Positions 1 to 8,958 of a stretch of 64,000 nucleotides of DNA are shown piece by piece. The position numbers and the translations under genes were made by a program. This stretch comes from Burkholderia pyrrocinia (lineage in GTDB: Bacteria > Pseudomonadota > Gammaproteobacteria > Burkholderiales > Burkholderiaceae). The first letter of the stretch is position 1; every line of letters starts with the position of its first letter. The stretch is from positions 1,984,001 to 2,048,000 of the forward strand of contig NZ_CP024902.1 in NCBI RefSeq assembly GCF_003330765.1, given 5' to 3'. Under the pieces are notes generated by a model, which was not told the DNA's origin, did not search any database, and saw only the letters and a program-made list of their open reading frames with translations.

Positions 1-642
1 AACCTGCCTGCCGACCTGCTGTCGCGCCGGCCCGACATCGTCGCGGCCTACTGGAAGGTGGACGCCGCCGTTCATGACGTGAAGGAAGCCAAGGCCGAGT
101 TCTACCCCGACGTCAATCTGTCGCTGGCGGCCGGGCTCGACGCATTCGGCTGGGGGCGCTTCCTGACGGCGGGCAGCGGGCAATTCCAGGCGGCCCCGGC
201 CATTCACCTGCCGATCTTCGACGCCGGCGCACTGCGCTCGCAATTGAAGGGGCGTTATGCGGACTTCGACTACGACGTCGCGACCTACAACCAGACGCTG
301 ATCGGCGCACTGTCCGACGTCGCCACGCAAGTCACGCAGATCCGCTCGACCGATCTCCAGCTGGTCGATGCGCGCAAGGCGCTGGATGCGCAAACGACTG
401 CCTATCAACTGGCGGTCGTCCGGTACCGGTCGGGGCTCAACCCGCAACTGCAGGTGCTGAACGCGGACGACAACCGGCTGGCGGCCGAGACGGCCGTGGT
501 CAATCTCGAGATGGGCCGTCGCAGCCAGCAGATCGGGCTGATCAAGGCGCTCGGCGGCGGTTTCGATGCATCGCACGCCGGTCTCGCGGCGACCGCCGAA
601 ACGCCGATTCCTGCGCGATCCCAACCCGCAGCGTCGAACTGA
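1..642 (+). CDS. Outer-membrane efflux lipoprotein, NodT family (C-terminal part)
   Basis: Partial gene: the frame is open from the first base of the window and ends at the TGA at 640-642, so about 213 C-terminal residues are visible. The opening stretch LPADLLSRRPDI is the signature of TolC-like outer-membrane factors of the NodT/OprM family, followed by the long alpha-helical barrel region (alternating Gln, Ala and Leu) expected there. It would form the outer-membrane exit duct for the HlyD adaptor and MFS pump encoded directly downstream (69 bp gap, same strand). The N-terminal signal and lipobox lie outside the window. The final 25 or so residues are low-complexity Ala/Pro. Confidence 0.9.
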   Translation, partial: NLPADLLSRRPDIVAAYWKVDAAVHDVKEAKAEFYPDVNLSLAAGLDAFGWGRFLTAGSGQFQAAPAIHLPIFDAGALRSQLKGRYADFDYDVATYNQTLIGALSDVATQVTQIRSTDLQLVDARKALDAQTTAYQLAVVRYRSGLNPQLQVLNADDNRLAAETAVVNLEMGRRSQQIGLIKALGGGFDASHAGLAATAETPIPARSQPAASN

Positions 643-711
643 TTGATTGCTTCGGCGGGCGCATCCCGTCGAACGGAAAACCTTGAACCTCAACCTTGAC
701 TGGAGCCATCC

Positions 712-1872
712 ATGAACACCCCCGATTCACAGCCGACCGACGAAGCACCGAAGAACCCGGGCAAGCGCAAGGCGCTGCTCGCACTGGTGGCCGCGTCCCT
801 CGGGATCGCCGGCGCCGCCTACGGCGCCTACTACTTCCTCGACGCGCGCTATCACGTCGAAACCGATGACGCGTACGTCAACGGCAACGTCGTGCAGATC
901 ACGCCGCAGGTATCGGGCACGGTCATCGCGGTGAACGCGGACAACACGCAGATCGTGAAGGCCGGCGAGTCGCTCGTGCAGATCGATCCCGCGGACGCGA
1001 AGATCGCGCTGCAGCAGGCCGAAGCGAACCTCGGCCAGACCGTCCGCAAGGTTCACGGGCTCTATGTCGACGACGACAAGTACCGCGCGAACATCGCGGA
1101 GCGGCAGTCCGATCTCACGAAGGCGCAGGACGACCTGCGGCGGCGCCAGTCGACCGGCATGACGGGCGCCGTGTCGGAGGAAGACATCTCTCATGCGCGG
1201 GACGCCGTCCGGTCGGCGCAGGCTGCGCTCGATGCCGCGAAGCAGCAACTCGGCTCGAATCGGGCACTGACGTCGAACACGACCGTCGACCAGCATCCGG
1301 ACGTGATGGCCAGCGCCGCGCGCGTTCGCGACGCGTACCTGGCTTATTCCCGCACGACGCTGCCGGCGCCCGTCACCGGCTACGTCGCGCAGCGATCGGT
1401 TCAGGTCGGGCAGCGCGTGTCGCCGGGAGCCGCACTGATGTCGGTCGTGCCGCTGAACCAGGTGTGGGTCGACGCGAACTTCAAGGAGTGGCAGTTGCGC
1501 CACATTCGCATCGGCCAGCCGGTCGAGCTGACTGCCGACGTCTACGGTTCGTCGGCCGTCTATCACGGCAAGGTGGTGGGCTTCACGCCGGGCACCGGAT
1601 CGGCGCTCGCGCTGCTGCCGGCGCAGAACGCGACGGGCAACTGGATCAAGGTCGTGCAGCGGCTGCCGGTGCGGATAGAGATTCCGCCCGCGGAACTGGA
1701 CAAGCATCCGTTGCGCGTGGGGCTGTCGATGACGGTCGACGTCAACGTGAAGGATCAGCGCAGTGCCGGTCTCGAAGCCGATCCGCCGTCGATCTACAAG
1801 ACCGACGTGTTCGCGAAATACGGCGACAAGGCCGATGCCGCGATCGCCGACATCATCGCCGCCAACAAATGA
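712..1872 (+). CDS. emrA: EmrA-type membrane-fusion adaptor (HlyD family)
   Basis: 386-residue periplasmic adaptor. A short cytoplasmic tail is followed by one membrane anchor (about residues 22-42), then the family motif TDDAYVNGN (residues 51-59), a lipoyl half-motif, a coiled-coil hairpin (about 95-190, rich in Ala, Gln and Arg) and the second lipoyl/beta-barrel segment (LPAPVTGYVAQRSVQVGQ). Adaptors of this type connect an inner-membrane MFS pump to an outer-membrane factor; here both partners flank it, so the complex is self-contained. ATG at 712 is preceded by a GGAGC Shine-Dalgarno. EmrA and the related FusE/AaeA adaptors share this layout, so the exported compound cannot be told from sequence. 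Confidence 0.93.
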   Translation: MNTPDSQPTDEAPKNPGKRKALLALVAASLGIAGAAYGAYYFLDARYHVETDDAYVNGNVVQITPQVSGTVIAVNADNTQIVKAGESLVQIDPADAKIALQQAEANLGQTVRKVHGLYVDDDKYRANIAERQSDLTKAQDDLRRRQSTGMTGAVSEEDISHARDAVRSAQAALDAAKQQLGSNRALTSNTTVDQHPDVMASAARVRDAYLAYSRTTLPAPVTGYVAQRSVQVGQRVSPGAALMSVVPLNQVWVDANFKEWQLRHIRIGQPVELTADVYGSSAVYHGKVVGFTPGTGSALALLPAQNATGNWIKVVQRLPVRIEIPPAELDKHPLRVGLSMTVDVNVKDQRSAGLEADPPSIYKTDVFAKYGDKADAAIADIIAANK

Positions 1873-1950
1873 CCTTCCGTCGCCCGGCGAACGCGCGTGC
1901 GAAGCAGCCTGCGCCCGCGTCGCCGGACCAACCGCAACCGGATGATTAAC

Positions 1951-3507
1951 ATGACCGCCAACCAATCGAATCCTCCCCCGCTGACGGGGATGACACTCGC
2001 ACTGGGCTCATTGAGCGTGGGCCTCGCGGGTTTCATGACCGTCCTCGATTCATCGATCGCCAACGTCGCGATTCCAACCATCTCGGGCAACCTCGGCGTG
2101 TCGGTCGACGAAGGCACCTGGGTCATTACCGTATTTGCCGCGGCGAATTCCGTCGCGATCCCGCTGACCGGCTGGCTGACCCAGCGGCTGGGCCAGGTCA
2201 AGCTGTTCGTCGGCTCGATCCTGCTGTTCGTGCTCGCGTCGTGGCTGTGCGGCATCGCGCCGTCGCTGCCGTTCCTGCTAGGGGCACGCGTGTTGCAGGG
2301 CCTCGTGGCGGGGCCGCTGATCCCGATGTCGCAGGCGCTGCTGCTCAGTTCGTGGCCGAAGGCGAAATCCTCGCTGGCGCTATCGCTGTTCTCGATGATC
2401 GTCGTGACCGGACCGATCGTCGGGCCGTCGCTCGGAGGCTGGGTCACGGACAGCTACGCGTGGTCGTGGATCTTCTACATCAATATCCCGGTCGGGTTGT
2501 TCGCGGCCACGATGGTCTGGTTCCTCTACCGGAAGCGCGATACGCCAACCCGGAAACTGCCGATCGACTTCGTGGGGCTGACTTTGCTGATCGCATGGGT
2601 CGCGTCGCTCCAGGTGATGCTCGACAAGGGCAAGGACCTCGACTGGTTCTCGTCGAACACGATCATCATCCTGACCATCGTCGCGGTCGTGGGCCTGGTG
2701 CTGTTCATCATCTGGGAGTTGACCGACAAGAATCCGATCGTCGATCTCACGCTCTTCAAGCAGCGCAACTTCCTCGGCGGCACGATTTCGATCGCGATTG
2801 CCTACGGGATCTTCTTCGGTACGCTCGTGTTGCTGCCGCAGTGGATGCAGGAGTATCTCGGCTACCGGGCAGTCGACTCGGGGCTCGCCACTGCGCCGCT
2901 CGGCATCTTCGCGGTGATCGGCGCGCCGATCATGGGCAAGATCCTGCCGCGCTCGGACGCACGCATCATCGGCACGCTCGCGTTCGTCGGCTTCGCGGTC
3001 GTCTATTACATGCGCACGTTCTTCTTCACGGACATCAGCGAGGGCTACATCATCCTGCCGACCCTGCTGCAAGGTATCCCGATGGCGTTGTTCTTCGCGC
3101 CGCTGACCGTGATCATCCTGTCGGGGCAGCCGCCTGAAAAAGTGCCGGCCGCAGCAGGCTTGTCGACCTTCGCGCGGATGTTCTTCGGCGGCATCGGCAC
3201 GTCGCTGGCGGGCGTCGTGTGGAACAACCGGACGATCATGCACCACGAGATCCTGACGCAGCAGTCGAGCCCGACCAACCCGATGTTCAATGCGCAGATG
3301 GACAGCTACCATTCGCTGCTCGGCCTTGGCCAGGGATCGTCGTATGCGTTGTTCGATCATGTCGTGCAGTCGCAGTCGGCGATGCTCGGGCTGAACGACG
3401 TGTTCTACGGCGCGGCGGTCGTGATGATCATCATCATCCCGCTCATCTGGATCACCAAGCCGGGCAAGGCAGGGGGTTCGAGCGATGCGGCCGCCGCCGC
3501 CCACTGA
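1951..3507 (+). CDS. emrB: EmrB/QacA-type MFS drug:H+ antiporter (DHA2, 14 TM)
   Basis: About 518 residues with the 14 hydrophobic helices of the DHA2 subfamily. Diagnostic features are the early motif VLDSSIANVAIPTI in helix 1, the motif-C-like GPIVGPSLGGW in helix 5, and repeated Gly/Pro-rich helices to the C terminus. It would pump hydrophobic toxic compounds through the adaptor and outer-membrane protein encoded upstream. The frame is open from 1897, but the homologous region begins near ATG 1942 or 1951; 1951 is used because the residues before it look like linker sequence. A hairpin terminator follows at 3578. No regulator gene for this operon is inside the window. Confidence 0.92.
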   Translation: MTANQSNPPPLTGMTLALGSLSVGLAGFMTVLDSSIANVAIPTISGNLGVSVDEGTWVITVFAAANSVAIPLTGWLTQRLGQVKLFVGSILLFVLASWLCGIAPSLPFLLGARVLQGLVAGPLIPMSQALLLSSWPKAKSSLALSLFSMIVVTGPIVGPSLGGWVTDSYAWSWIFYINIPVGLFAATMVWFLYRKRDTPTRKLPIDFVGLTLLIAWVASLQVMLDKGKDLDWFSSNTIIILTIVAVVGLVLFIIWELTDKNPIVDLTLFKQRNFLGGTISIAIAYGIFFGTLVLLPQWMQEYLGYRAVDSGLATAPLGIFAVIGAPIMGKILPRSDARIIGTLAFVGFAVVYYMRTFFFTDISEGYIILPTLLQGIPMALFFAPLTVIILSGQPPEKVPAAAGLSTFARMFFGGIGTSLAGVVWNNRTIMHHEILTQQSSPTNPMFNAQMDSYHSLLGLGQGSSYALFDHVVQSQSAMLGLNDVFYGAAVVMIIIIPLIWITKPGKAGGSSDAAAAAH

Positions 3508-3577
3508 AAGGGGGCCTGGCGTTTGGCGGCGTCGCTTCTGTCCGTCAAACGCCGAATGAAGACCGATGCACAGGAAG

Positions 3578-3605
3578 GCCGCGCCCGAATCGGAGCGCGG
3601 CTTTT
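3578..3605 (+). terminator. Rho-independent terminator of the emrAB operon
   Basis: A 7-bp perfect stem (GCCGCGC at 3578-3584, GCGCGGC at 3595-3601) with a 10-nt loop is followed by TTTT. It lies 71 bp after the emrB stop codon and before the convergent dehydrogenase gene. Confidence 0.7.
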
Positions 3606-3760
3606 CGCATCAGGCGATGCATCGCTTGCGGTGTCGTTGGCTCAAAGCACTTTGGGAGGCTGTTCGATCTCGCTGTCGATCAAGCCGGGAGGTTCATCGC
3701 GTGGCTGCCCTACGAATTGCCCGACGCACAATCGACCAGCCGCATCGGGCATCCCGAAAG

Positions 3761-4726
3761 TCATGGAAGTGCAGGGGATTGCATCTGGTCGAGCCATTCG
3801 ACGATGTTGCGCACGGTGTCGCCGTAGAACCTCTCGTACAGCTCGCGCGCCACGTAGCCGATATGCGGCGTGGCGAGCACGTTATCCAGCGAACGCAACG
3901 GGTTCGCCGGTTCCAGCGGCTCGGTATCGTAAACATCGATCGCAGCGCCGGCGATCCGACCGTTCTTCAGTGCGGCGAGCAACGCGGCCGTATCGACGAT
4001 GGGGCCGCGCGACGTATTGACGAGGCGGCTCGTGGGCTTCATCTGCCCGAGTTCGGCAGCCCCGACCAGGCCTCGTGTCCGTTCGCTCAGGCGGACATGG
4101 ATCGACAGAAAATCGGAAGACGAGAACAGGTCATCCTTGCTGACCCGTTGCACGCCTTTCGATTCGGCGCGCTCCGCCGTCAGGTTCTGGCTCCACGCAA
4201 TCACGTTCATGCCGAACGCGCGGCCGATCACGCCGACTGCCGCACCGACGTTGCCGAGTCCGAGCAGGCCCAGCGTCTTGCCGGCGAGTTGCGTGCCGAG
4301 CGTGACCTGCCACCCGCCGTCGCGCAAGGCTCGATTCTCGACGGCAAGGTTGCGGGCGAGGCCCAAAATCATTGCCCATGTGAATTCGACGGTCGGCGCG
4401 GACCAGTATCCCGTGTGAACAACCTTCACGTTCCGCTCGGCCGCCGCCGCTTCATCGATCGACGCGTTGCCGGCACCGGTCGACGCGATCAGCTTGAGAT
4501 TGGGCAACTGCGCGATGATCGCGCGCGTGAGCGGCGTGCGCTCGCGCATCACGCAAAGCACGTCGAACGGCTTCAGGCGCTCGATGACCTGTGCATCCTC
4601 GGCCACATGGTCGTTGAAGACCGTGATGCTTGCGCGGCCGTTCAACGGGGACCAATCGGCCATTTCGAGGGCAATGTTCTGATAGTCGTCGAGCACGGCG
4701 ACCTTGACGAGAGAGGCATGTGGCAT
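3761..4726 (-). CDS. D-isomer-specific 2-hydroxyacid dehydrogenase
   Basis: 321-residue NAD(P)-dependent dehydrogenase. The Rossmann motif LGLLGLGNVGAAVG lies near residue 150; the catalytic Arg sits in NTSRGPIVD, and the catalytic His in TPHIGYV near residue 290. Family members reduce 2-oxoacids to D-2-hydroxyacids (glyoxylate, hydroxypyruvate, phosphoglycerate branch). The start is placed at 4726 rather than the longer open frame to 4801 because GAAGGAG lies just upstream of this ATG and family homology begins here. It is the last gene of the minus-strand cluster that begins at the LysR gene at 10105, 134 bp after the OYE gene. Substrate unknown. Confidence 0.85.
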   Translation of the reverse strand: MPHASLVKVAVLDDYQNIALEMADWSPLNGRASITVFNDHVAEDAQVIERLKPFDVLCVMRERTPLTRAIIAQLPNLKLIASTGAGNASIDEAAAAERNVKVVHTGYWSAPTVEFTWAMILGLARNLAVENRALRDGGWQVTLGTQLAGKTLGLLGLGNVGAAVGVIGRAFGMNVIAWSQNLTAERAESKGVQRVSKDDLFSSSDFLSIHVRLSERTRGLVGAAELGQMKPTSRLVNTSRGPIVDTAALLAALKNGRIAGAAIDVYDTEPLEPANPLRSLDNVLATPHIGYVARELYERFYGDTVRNIVEWLDQMQSPALP

Positions 4727-4860
4727 GAACGTTCTCCTTCGAAGACAACCCGGTTTCCGAAGACCGTGGCCTCCGCGCAGCCATGATCGGTCCGCCGGCA
4801 TCGATCGCGCAAGACGCGCAGGTCACCGATGACTGACGTGATGGCTGGCGCGTCGCCGAA

Positions 4861-5982
4861 TCACGCCGGCAGCGCCTGAAGGGTCGGGTAGTCGGTGTAG
4901 CCGTCGGCGTTCGCGCCATAGACCGTCGGCCAGACGACTTCGGCAAGCGGTACGTCGATCGCGAAGCGTTTCGGCAGATCCGGATTGGCGATGAAAGGGC
5001 GGCCGAAGGCCACCATGTCGACCAGCCCCGCGTCGATAAGCCGATTGCCGTTCGCACGATCGAGATCGACGTTGGCGATGATGTTGCCGCGGTAGATGCT
5101 GCGGAAATGGCGGAACATGCCGTCGCCGGCCAGTTCGGCCAGCGGCGTTGCCGACAGATCCGTCATGGCGCCCATCAGCAGCAGATGCGAAAGATCGAAT
5201 TCGTTGAGCCGGCCGATCACGTATTCGGATGTCGCGAGGGTCTCGTCCGTGGAAACGAAGGCGCCCGTTTCGGACGTCGCCGGCCCGGTCTTGATCCCCG
5301 TCCGGTGTGCGCCGGCTGCCTCGACCACGGTCTCGACAACCTCGAACAGGAAGCGTGCGCGATTTTCAATCGTGCCGCCATATTCGTCCGTGCGCAGGTT
5401 GGTGCGAACGTTGAGGAACTGGTTGAACAGATAGTGGTACCCGCCCTGGATCTGCACACCATCGAAGCCGGCCGCGATCGCGTTGCGTGCTGCCCGGCCA
5501 AAATCGGCGACCGTACGGCGGATTTCGTCCTTGGTCATTGGACGCGGCACGACGGTGTCCTTGCGGCCGGACGCCGTCACGCTCTGCTGTTCCGGATTGA
5601 CCGCGGAAGCGGACGGCGGCGCATCGCCGCCCAGCAAATCCGGGTGCCCGATCGAACCGGTATGCCAGAGCTGCGCGACGATCCGGCCGCCTGCTCGATG
5701 CACGGCTTCCGTCACCACGCGCCAGCCGCGCACCTGCGCGTCGCTCCACAGGCCGGGAACGTCTGCCCATCCGAAGCCCTCGGGGCTCACGAAAACACCT
5801 TCGCTGATGATCAGCCCCGCGGACGCACGCTGCGCATAGTAGTCGGCATGCAGGGCGGTCGGCGCATGCTCGGGATTCGCCGCCCGCATGCGCGTGAGCG
5901 GCGCCATGACGATGCGGTTGGGCAAATCGAGATTCCCCATGCGGATCGGTTCGAGCAACGGCTGGTTGTACTGGTTTTTCAT
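4861..5982 (-). CDS. Old Yellow Enzyme-family flavin oxidoreductase (alkene reductase)
   Basis: 373-residue FMN TIM-barrel enzyme of the OYE/NemA family: PNRIVMAPLTRMRA near residue 21, QLWHTGSIGHP near 104, RTDEYGGTIENRARFL near 198, and an FMN-phosphate site with GRPFIANPDL near 330. OYEs use NADPH to reduce activated C=C bonds, nitro groups and nitrate esters. The substrate-binding pair, normally His-x-x-Asn or His-x-x-His, is Gln179/Tyr182 here (IQGGYHYL), while the proton-donor Tyr184 is kept; see findings. The start has a clear AGGAG seven bases upstream. It belongs to the LysR-led minus-strand cluster. Confidence 0.92.
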   Translation of the reverse strand: MKNQYNQPLLEPIRMGNLDLPNRIVMAPLTRMRAANPEHAPTALHADYYAQRASAGLIISEGVFVSPEGFGWADVPGLWSDAQVRGWRVVTEAVHRAGGRIVAQLWHTGSIGHPDLLGGDAPPSASAVNPEQQSVTASGRKDTVVPRPMTKDEIRRTVADFGRAARNAIAAGFDGVQIQGGYHYLFNQFLNVRTNLRTDEYGGTIENRARFLFEVVETVVEAAGAHRTGIKTGPATSETGAFVSTDETLATSEYVIGRLNEFDLSHLLLMGAMTDLSATPLAELAGDGMFRHFRSIYRGNIIANVDLDRANGNRLIDAGLVDMVAFGRPFIANPDLPKRFAIDVPLAEVVWPTVYGANADGYTDYPTLQALPA

Positions 5983-6018
5983 GAAAATCTCCTGCGAAAC
6001 ATGAAAGGCGTCCTGCGC

Positions 6019-6741
6019 CTATTCGGTGTGGAAATCGATGCTGCGGAAGTCGATGGACACCAGCAGCGGTTCGTCGATCTTTTGCGCTGCGTCGTCGTAG
6101 GCAAAAACACGGCGCGACATCGGCACCATGACACCGCGCACGTCACGATAGCCGGACGCATAGTTGGCGCCGCGCGCGCCGCCCATCACGTCGACCGTGT
6201 AATCGTGGCGGCGCAGCAGCCCGTCTTCGCCGAAATAGGAAACCTGCTCGCGACTGTGGCTGGCGATCGCATCCGGGAACGTGACTTTCAGGCGCCGCCA
6301 GGTTTCGCCGTTCTCGTACCAGTCGGGCAGCTCTTCCGTATGGAAGCCCGGGCGGGCGTAGAGAAACGGAATGGTCAGGTAGGTCCAGAGCGCGTAGCCG
6401 GTGAAGTAGAGCGCATGCAGGCGGTCCCAGCGGGTTTGCTGGGTATGGCCTTGATAAGCGTCTCGCGGCGTACGCCGTGCTTCGGGCGCCTCGCCGTTCG
6501 CGGCGCCGATGCCGACAACGTCCGGCTCGAACGTGCCGCGCCAGCCGCCGGCCTTCGACGTGATGGCGATGTGCTGGCGCCGCAGGTCAGCGGCCAGCTC
6601 GATGCCATGGAACATGTCGGGCTGGTCTTTCAGGTGCCAGATGGCGCCCCCGATATCGAGCTCCGCCGAAACCGTGCGGAACCTCTCCCAGTTGTCGATC
6701 CCGCCATGGGCCTGAATGGCCTGTTCGAGCAGCGTATTCAT
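6019..6741 (-). CDS. Conserved protein of unknown function in the LysR redox cluster
   Basis: 240-residue soluble protein with no signal peptide or membrane segment. It is rich in Trp, Tyr and Asp and alternates short beta-like strands (for example RTVSAELDIGGAIWHL), reminiscent of the outer-membrane-lipoprotein-sorting/LolA-like half-barrel, but I cannot assign a family with certainty. It lies 36 bp from the OYE gene and 38 bp after the SnoaL-like gene, so it is probably co-transcribed with both. Start chosen at 6741: the open frame extends to 6960, but the residues before MNTLLEQAIQ overlap the SnoaL-like gene. Confidence 0.7.
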   Translation of the reverse strand: MNTLLEQAIQAHGGIDNWERFRTVSAELDIGGAIWHLKDQPDMFHGIELAADLRRQHIAITSKAGGWRGTFEPDVVGIGAANGEAPEARRTPRDAYQGHTQQTRWDRLHALYFTGYALWTYLTIPFLYARPGFHTEELPDWYENGETWRRLKVTFPDAIASHSREQVSYFGEDGLLRRHDYTVDVMGGARGANYASGYRDVRGVMVPMSRRVFAYDDAAQKIDEPLLVSIDFRSIDFHTE

Positions 6742-6779
6742 TGCGTCCTCCGTGTGTCGAGCGGCATGTCGCGCGCGCG

Positions 6780-7184
6780 TTAGCGCTCGTCGCCAAACTT
6801 GTCGCCAAACATCGGATAGCCGCCGGCGGATTCGCTGCGCACCGCTTCGTTCTGCAGCACGTCCCAATGCTCGACCATCTTCCCGTTCTCGATTCGCAAG
6901 ATATCCACCGCAATCAGCGCCGTAGGCATGGCGGAGTTGCTGTAGCGGCTGTGCACCCACACGAAGTCGCCGTTTGCGGCCACCATGTCGTACTCGAAAC
7001 GCAGGTCGGGCATCGAATCGACGAGGCCGAACAGACCGTCGCGGCCAGCCGGAACGAGCTGGCTGTGCTGGATGTAGGAGTCGGACCAGAACTGCGCAGC
7101 CTTCTCGTAATCCTTCTTGTTGAACAACGTGTCGAGCGCGTCGAGAACGAGCGCGATGTTCTTTTCTTCAAGTGCCTTCGACAT
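6780..7184 (-). CDS. SnoaL-like (NTF2-fold) protein
   Basis: 134 residues, the size of a single NTF2/SnoaL cone. The pattern of an N-terminal helix (VLDALDTLFNKKDYEKAAQF), the motif YIQHSQLVPAGRDGL and a C-terminal strand EHWDVLQ matches the predicted SnoaL-like aldol-condensation/ester-cyclase group common in Burkholderia. Such proteins bind small hydrophobic molecules; some are isomerases or cyclases, many are uncharacterised. It sits between the SDR gene and the unknown gene in the LysR-led cluster. Confidence 0.82.
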   Translation of the reverse strand: MSKALEEKNIALVLDALDTLFNKKDYEKAAQFWSDSYIQHSQLVPAGRDGLFGLVDSMPDLRFEYDMVAANGDFVWVHSRYSNSAMPTALIAVDILRIENGKMVEHWDVLQNEAVRSESAGGYPMFGDKFGDER

Positions 7185-7333
7185 GATTCGTACTCCGATT
7201 ATTTAAGGTGTCGTTCCGTTCATTCCGGTTTGCTTTCGCCCGGACTGGATGGTCCGGAACGACACGTCAGGGTGACGGGAAAAGCGTCTTCAGTACCGCT
7301 TCTTGCGCCGCGAATGCGTGGCGCATGCTGCTG

Positions 7334-8095
7334 TCATGCAACGGGAATCGGGTTCTCCGCGATGAGCTGGTTGAACTGCTCGACGAATGCGTGTTCGTTC
7401 GGCCCCGCGTTGTCGCGCAACGGCTTGGCTGCCTCGACGACGACTTCGGTCGTCGCGGTTTCGAGCAGCTTCAGCGTTTCTGCGACAAACGCGTCGACCG
7501 GCATCGCGCGCGAGTCGCCGCTCTTGTGCACGAGATCGGTGTCGACCCACGGCGGGGCAATTTCGAGCACGCTCACGCCGGTGTCGCGCAGCATGAAGCG
7601 TTGCGACAGCGTGTACGAGTGGATCGCGGCCTTCGTCGCCGAATAGAGGGCTGTCGACGCGAGCGGCACGTACGCGAGCACCGAACTGTTGTTGATGATC
7701 GTCGCGTCGGGCTGCTGCTTCAGGTGCTCGACGAACGCCGCGCTCACGCGCACGGGGCCGAGCAGGTTCGTCGTGACGAGTCGCACCGCCTGTTCGTCAT
7801 CGAGCGGCCCGCCGGCGTCGTCGAACGGCATGATGCCCGCGTTGTTGATCACGACGTTCAGCGCCGGATAGCGCTCGATCAGTTGCGCGGCGACCTTGCG
7901 GATCTGCGCCGCGTCGCCGATATCGAGCTCGACGGTGTCGATGCCGGGGTTTTGCTTCGCGATTTCATCGAGCAGCGCCTTGCGACGGCCGGCGACGATG
8001 ACCTTGTTGCCGCGCTGGTGAAAGGCTTCCGCCAGCGTACGGCCGATGCCCGATGTGCCGCCGGTGATGAAGATGGTATTTCCGCTGAGTTTCAT
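7334..8095 (-). CDS. Short-chain dehydrogenase/reductase (DltE-like)
   Basis: 253-residue classical SDR. The cofactor motif TGGTSGIGRTLA is at residues 11-22, NNAG at about 84-87, the catalytic Ser in the NNSSVLAYVP block near 136, and Tyr/Lys in YSATKAA near 151-155. The N-terminal Arg in VIVAGRRK favours NADP(H). It would reduce a ketone or oxidise an alcohol. The cluster context (OYE, hydroxyacid dehydrogenase, esterase-like protein) suggests stepwise reduction of an unsaturated carbonyl compound, which is inference. Confidence 0.92.
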   Translation of the reverse strand: MKLSGNTIFITGGTSGIGRTLAEAFHQRGNKVIVAGRRKALLDEIAKQNPGIDTVELDIGDAAQIRKVAAQLIERYPALNVVINNAGIMPFDDAGGPLDDEQAVRLVTTNLLGPVRVSAAFVEHLKQQPDATIINNSSVLAYVPLASTALYSATKAAIHSYTLSQRFMLRDTGVSVLEIAPPWVDTDLVHKSGDSRAMPVDAFVAETLKLLETATTEVVVEAAKPLRDNAGPNEHAFVEQFNQLIAENPIPVA

Positions 8096-8160
8096 GATGA
8101 GCGCTCCTGGGTGGATGAATATCGATCAAAGGACTTCGAACACGCTGTAAATCGCGGCCA

Positions 8161-8958
8161 TTAGCTGCCCGCAAGCTGGCGCCGGAGGAAACCGCTGACC
8201 GCGAGCAGCGTGGGCGCATGCGTCGCGATGCCCGCGCGCGTCGTGCCGGCATAGCGCGCGCATTCCGTGGGGACGCCCGCGGCAATCAACGACGCGGCGT
8301 AATGTTCGGCTTCGATATGCAGCGGGTCATGCTCGACCGTGGCAATGAACGTGGCCGGAAGTTGGGCGAGGCGACAGGATTCGAGCGGCGCGGCATACGG
8401 ATGAACGCGCTGCGACAACGTGGGCAGATACGCGCGGTAGCTGGCCGCCAACGCGTCGATGGCGGGTGTCGCATGCATCGTGTACCGGCCGACGCGCGTC
8501 ATGCTCGGGTCGAGCAGCGGCGCAAGCAGCACCTGCGCACGGATACCGGCGTCGCCGCGGTCGCGCGCAATGGCGGCGAGACCCGTGGCGATGTTCCCGC
8601 CGGCGTCGTGGCCGGCAACGGCCATCTGTCGCTTGTCCGCACGCATCCCCTTGGCTTCGGATCGCACCCACTGCAGCGCACGATGCGCGTCTTCCACCGC
8701 ATTCGGAAAGGGAAAGGCCGGGGCGAGCGAGTAGCCGATGGAGAGCACCCATGCACGCGCCTGCAACGCGAGCGCCTCGCAGACGGCATTCGTTTCGTCG
8801 AGCGAGCCGGTCGTGAACAGGCCGCCGTGGAAATAGAGGACGATCGAGAGCGGGTGCTTCTGCGCCGACGGCCGGAAGCTGCGCACGTCAATCGGCTGGC
8901 TGTAGCCGTTGATGCGCACTTCTTCGACCAGCAAACCTGAAAGGGAAACGGTAGACAT
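8161..8958 (-). CDS. Alpha/beta hydrolase, HSL/acetyl-esterase type, with altered nucleophile elbow
   Basis: 265 residues. The oxyanion-hole motif HGG (residues 44-46, in LYFHGGLFTTG) places it in the hormone-sensitive-lipase family, and the acid-residue region is recognisable as VEHDPLHIEAEHY. The nucleophile elbow, normally Gly-Asp-Ser-Ala-Gly-Gly, reads Gly116-His-Asp118-Ala-Gly-Gly, so the catalytic Ser is replaced by Asp. It may be inactive, or may use an Asp nucleophile as dehalogenases and epoxide hydrolases do. Start set at 8958, where family homology begins; the frame stays open to 9072. First structural gene after the LysR gene. Confidence 0.85.
   Translation of the reverse strand: MSTVSLSGLLVEEVRINGYSQPIDVRSFRPSAQKHPLSIVLYFHGGLFTTGSLDETNAVCEALALQARAWVLSIGYSLAPAFPFPNAVEDAHRALQWVRSEAKGMRADKRQMAVAGHDAGGNIATGLAAIARDRGDAGIRAQVLLAPLLDPSMTRVGRYTMHATPAIDALAASYRAYLPTLSQRVHPYAAPLESCRLAQLPATFIATVEHDPLHIEAEHYAASLIAAGVPTECARYAGTTRAGIATHAPTLLAVSGFLRRQLAGS

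Noticed and set aside
727..1965. Long minus-strand frame of 412 codons opposite emrA
   Set aside because: Arg/Asp/Val-rich translation typical of antisense frames in high-G+C genes; the plus strand encodes a clear EmrA.
3606..3760. Short frame between the emrAB terminator and the dehydrogenase gene
   Set aside because: Translation has no family pattern and no ribosome-binding site.
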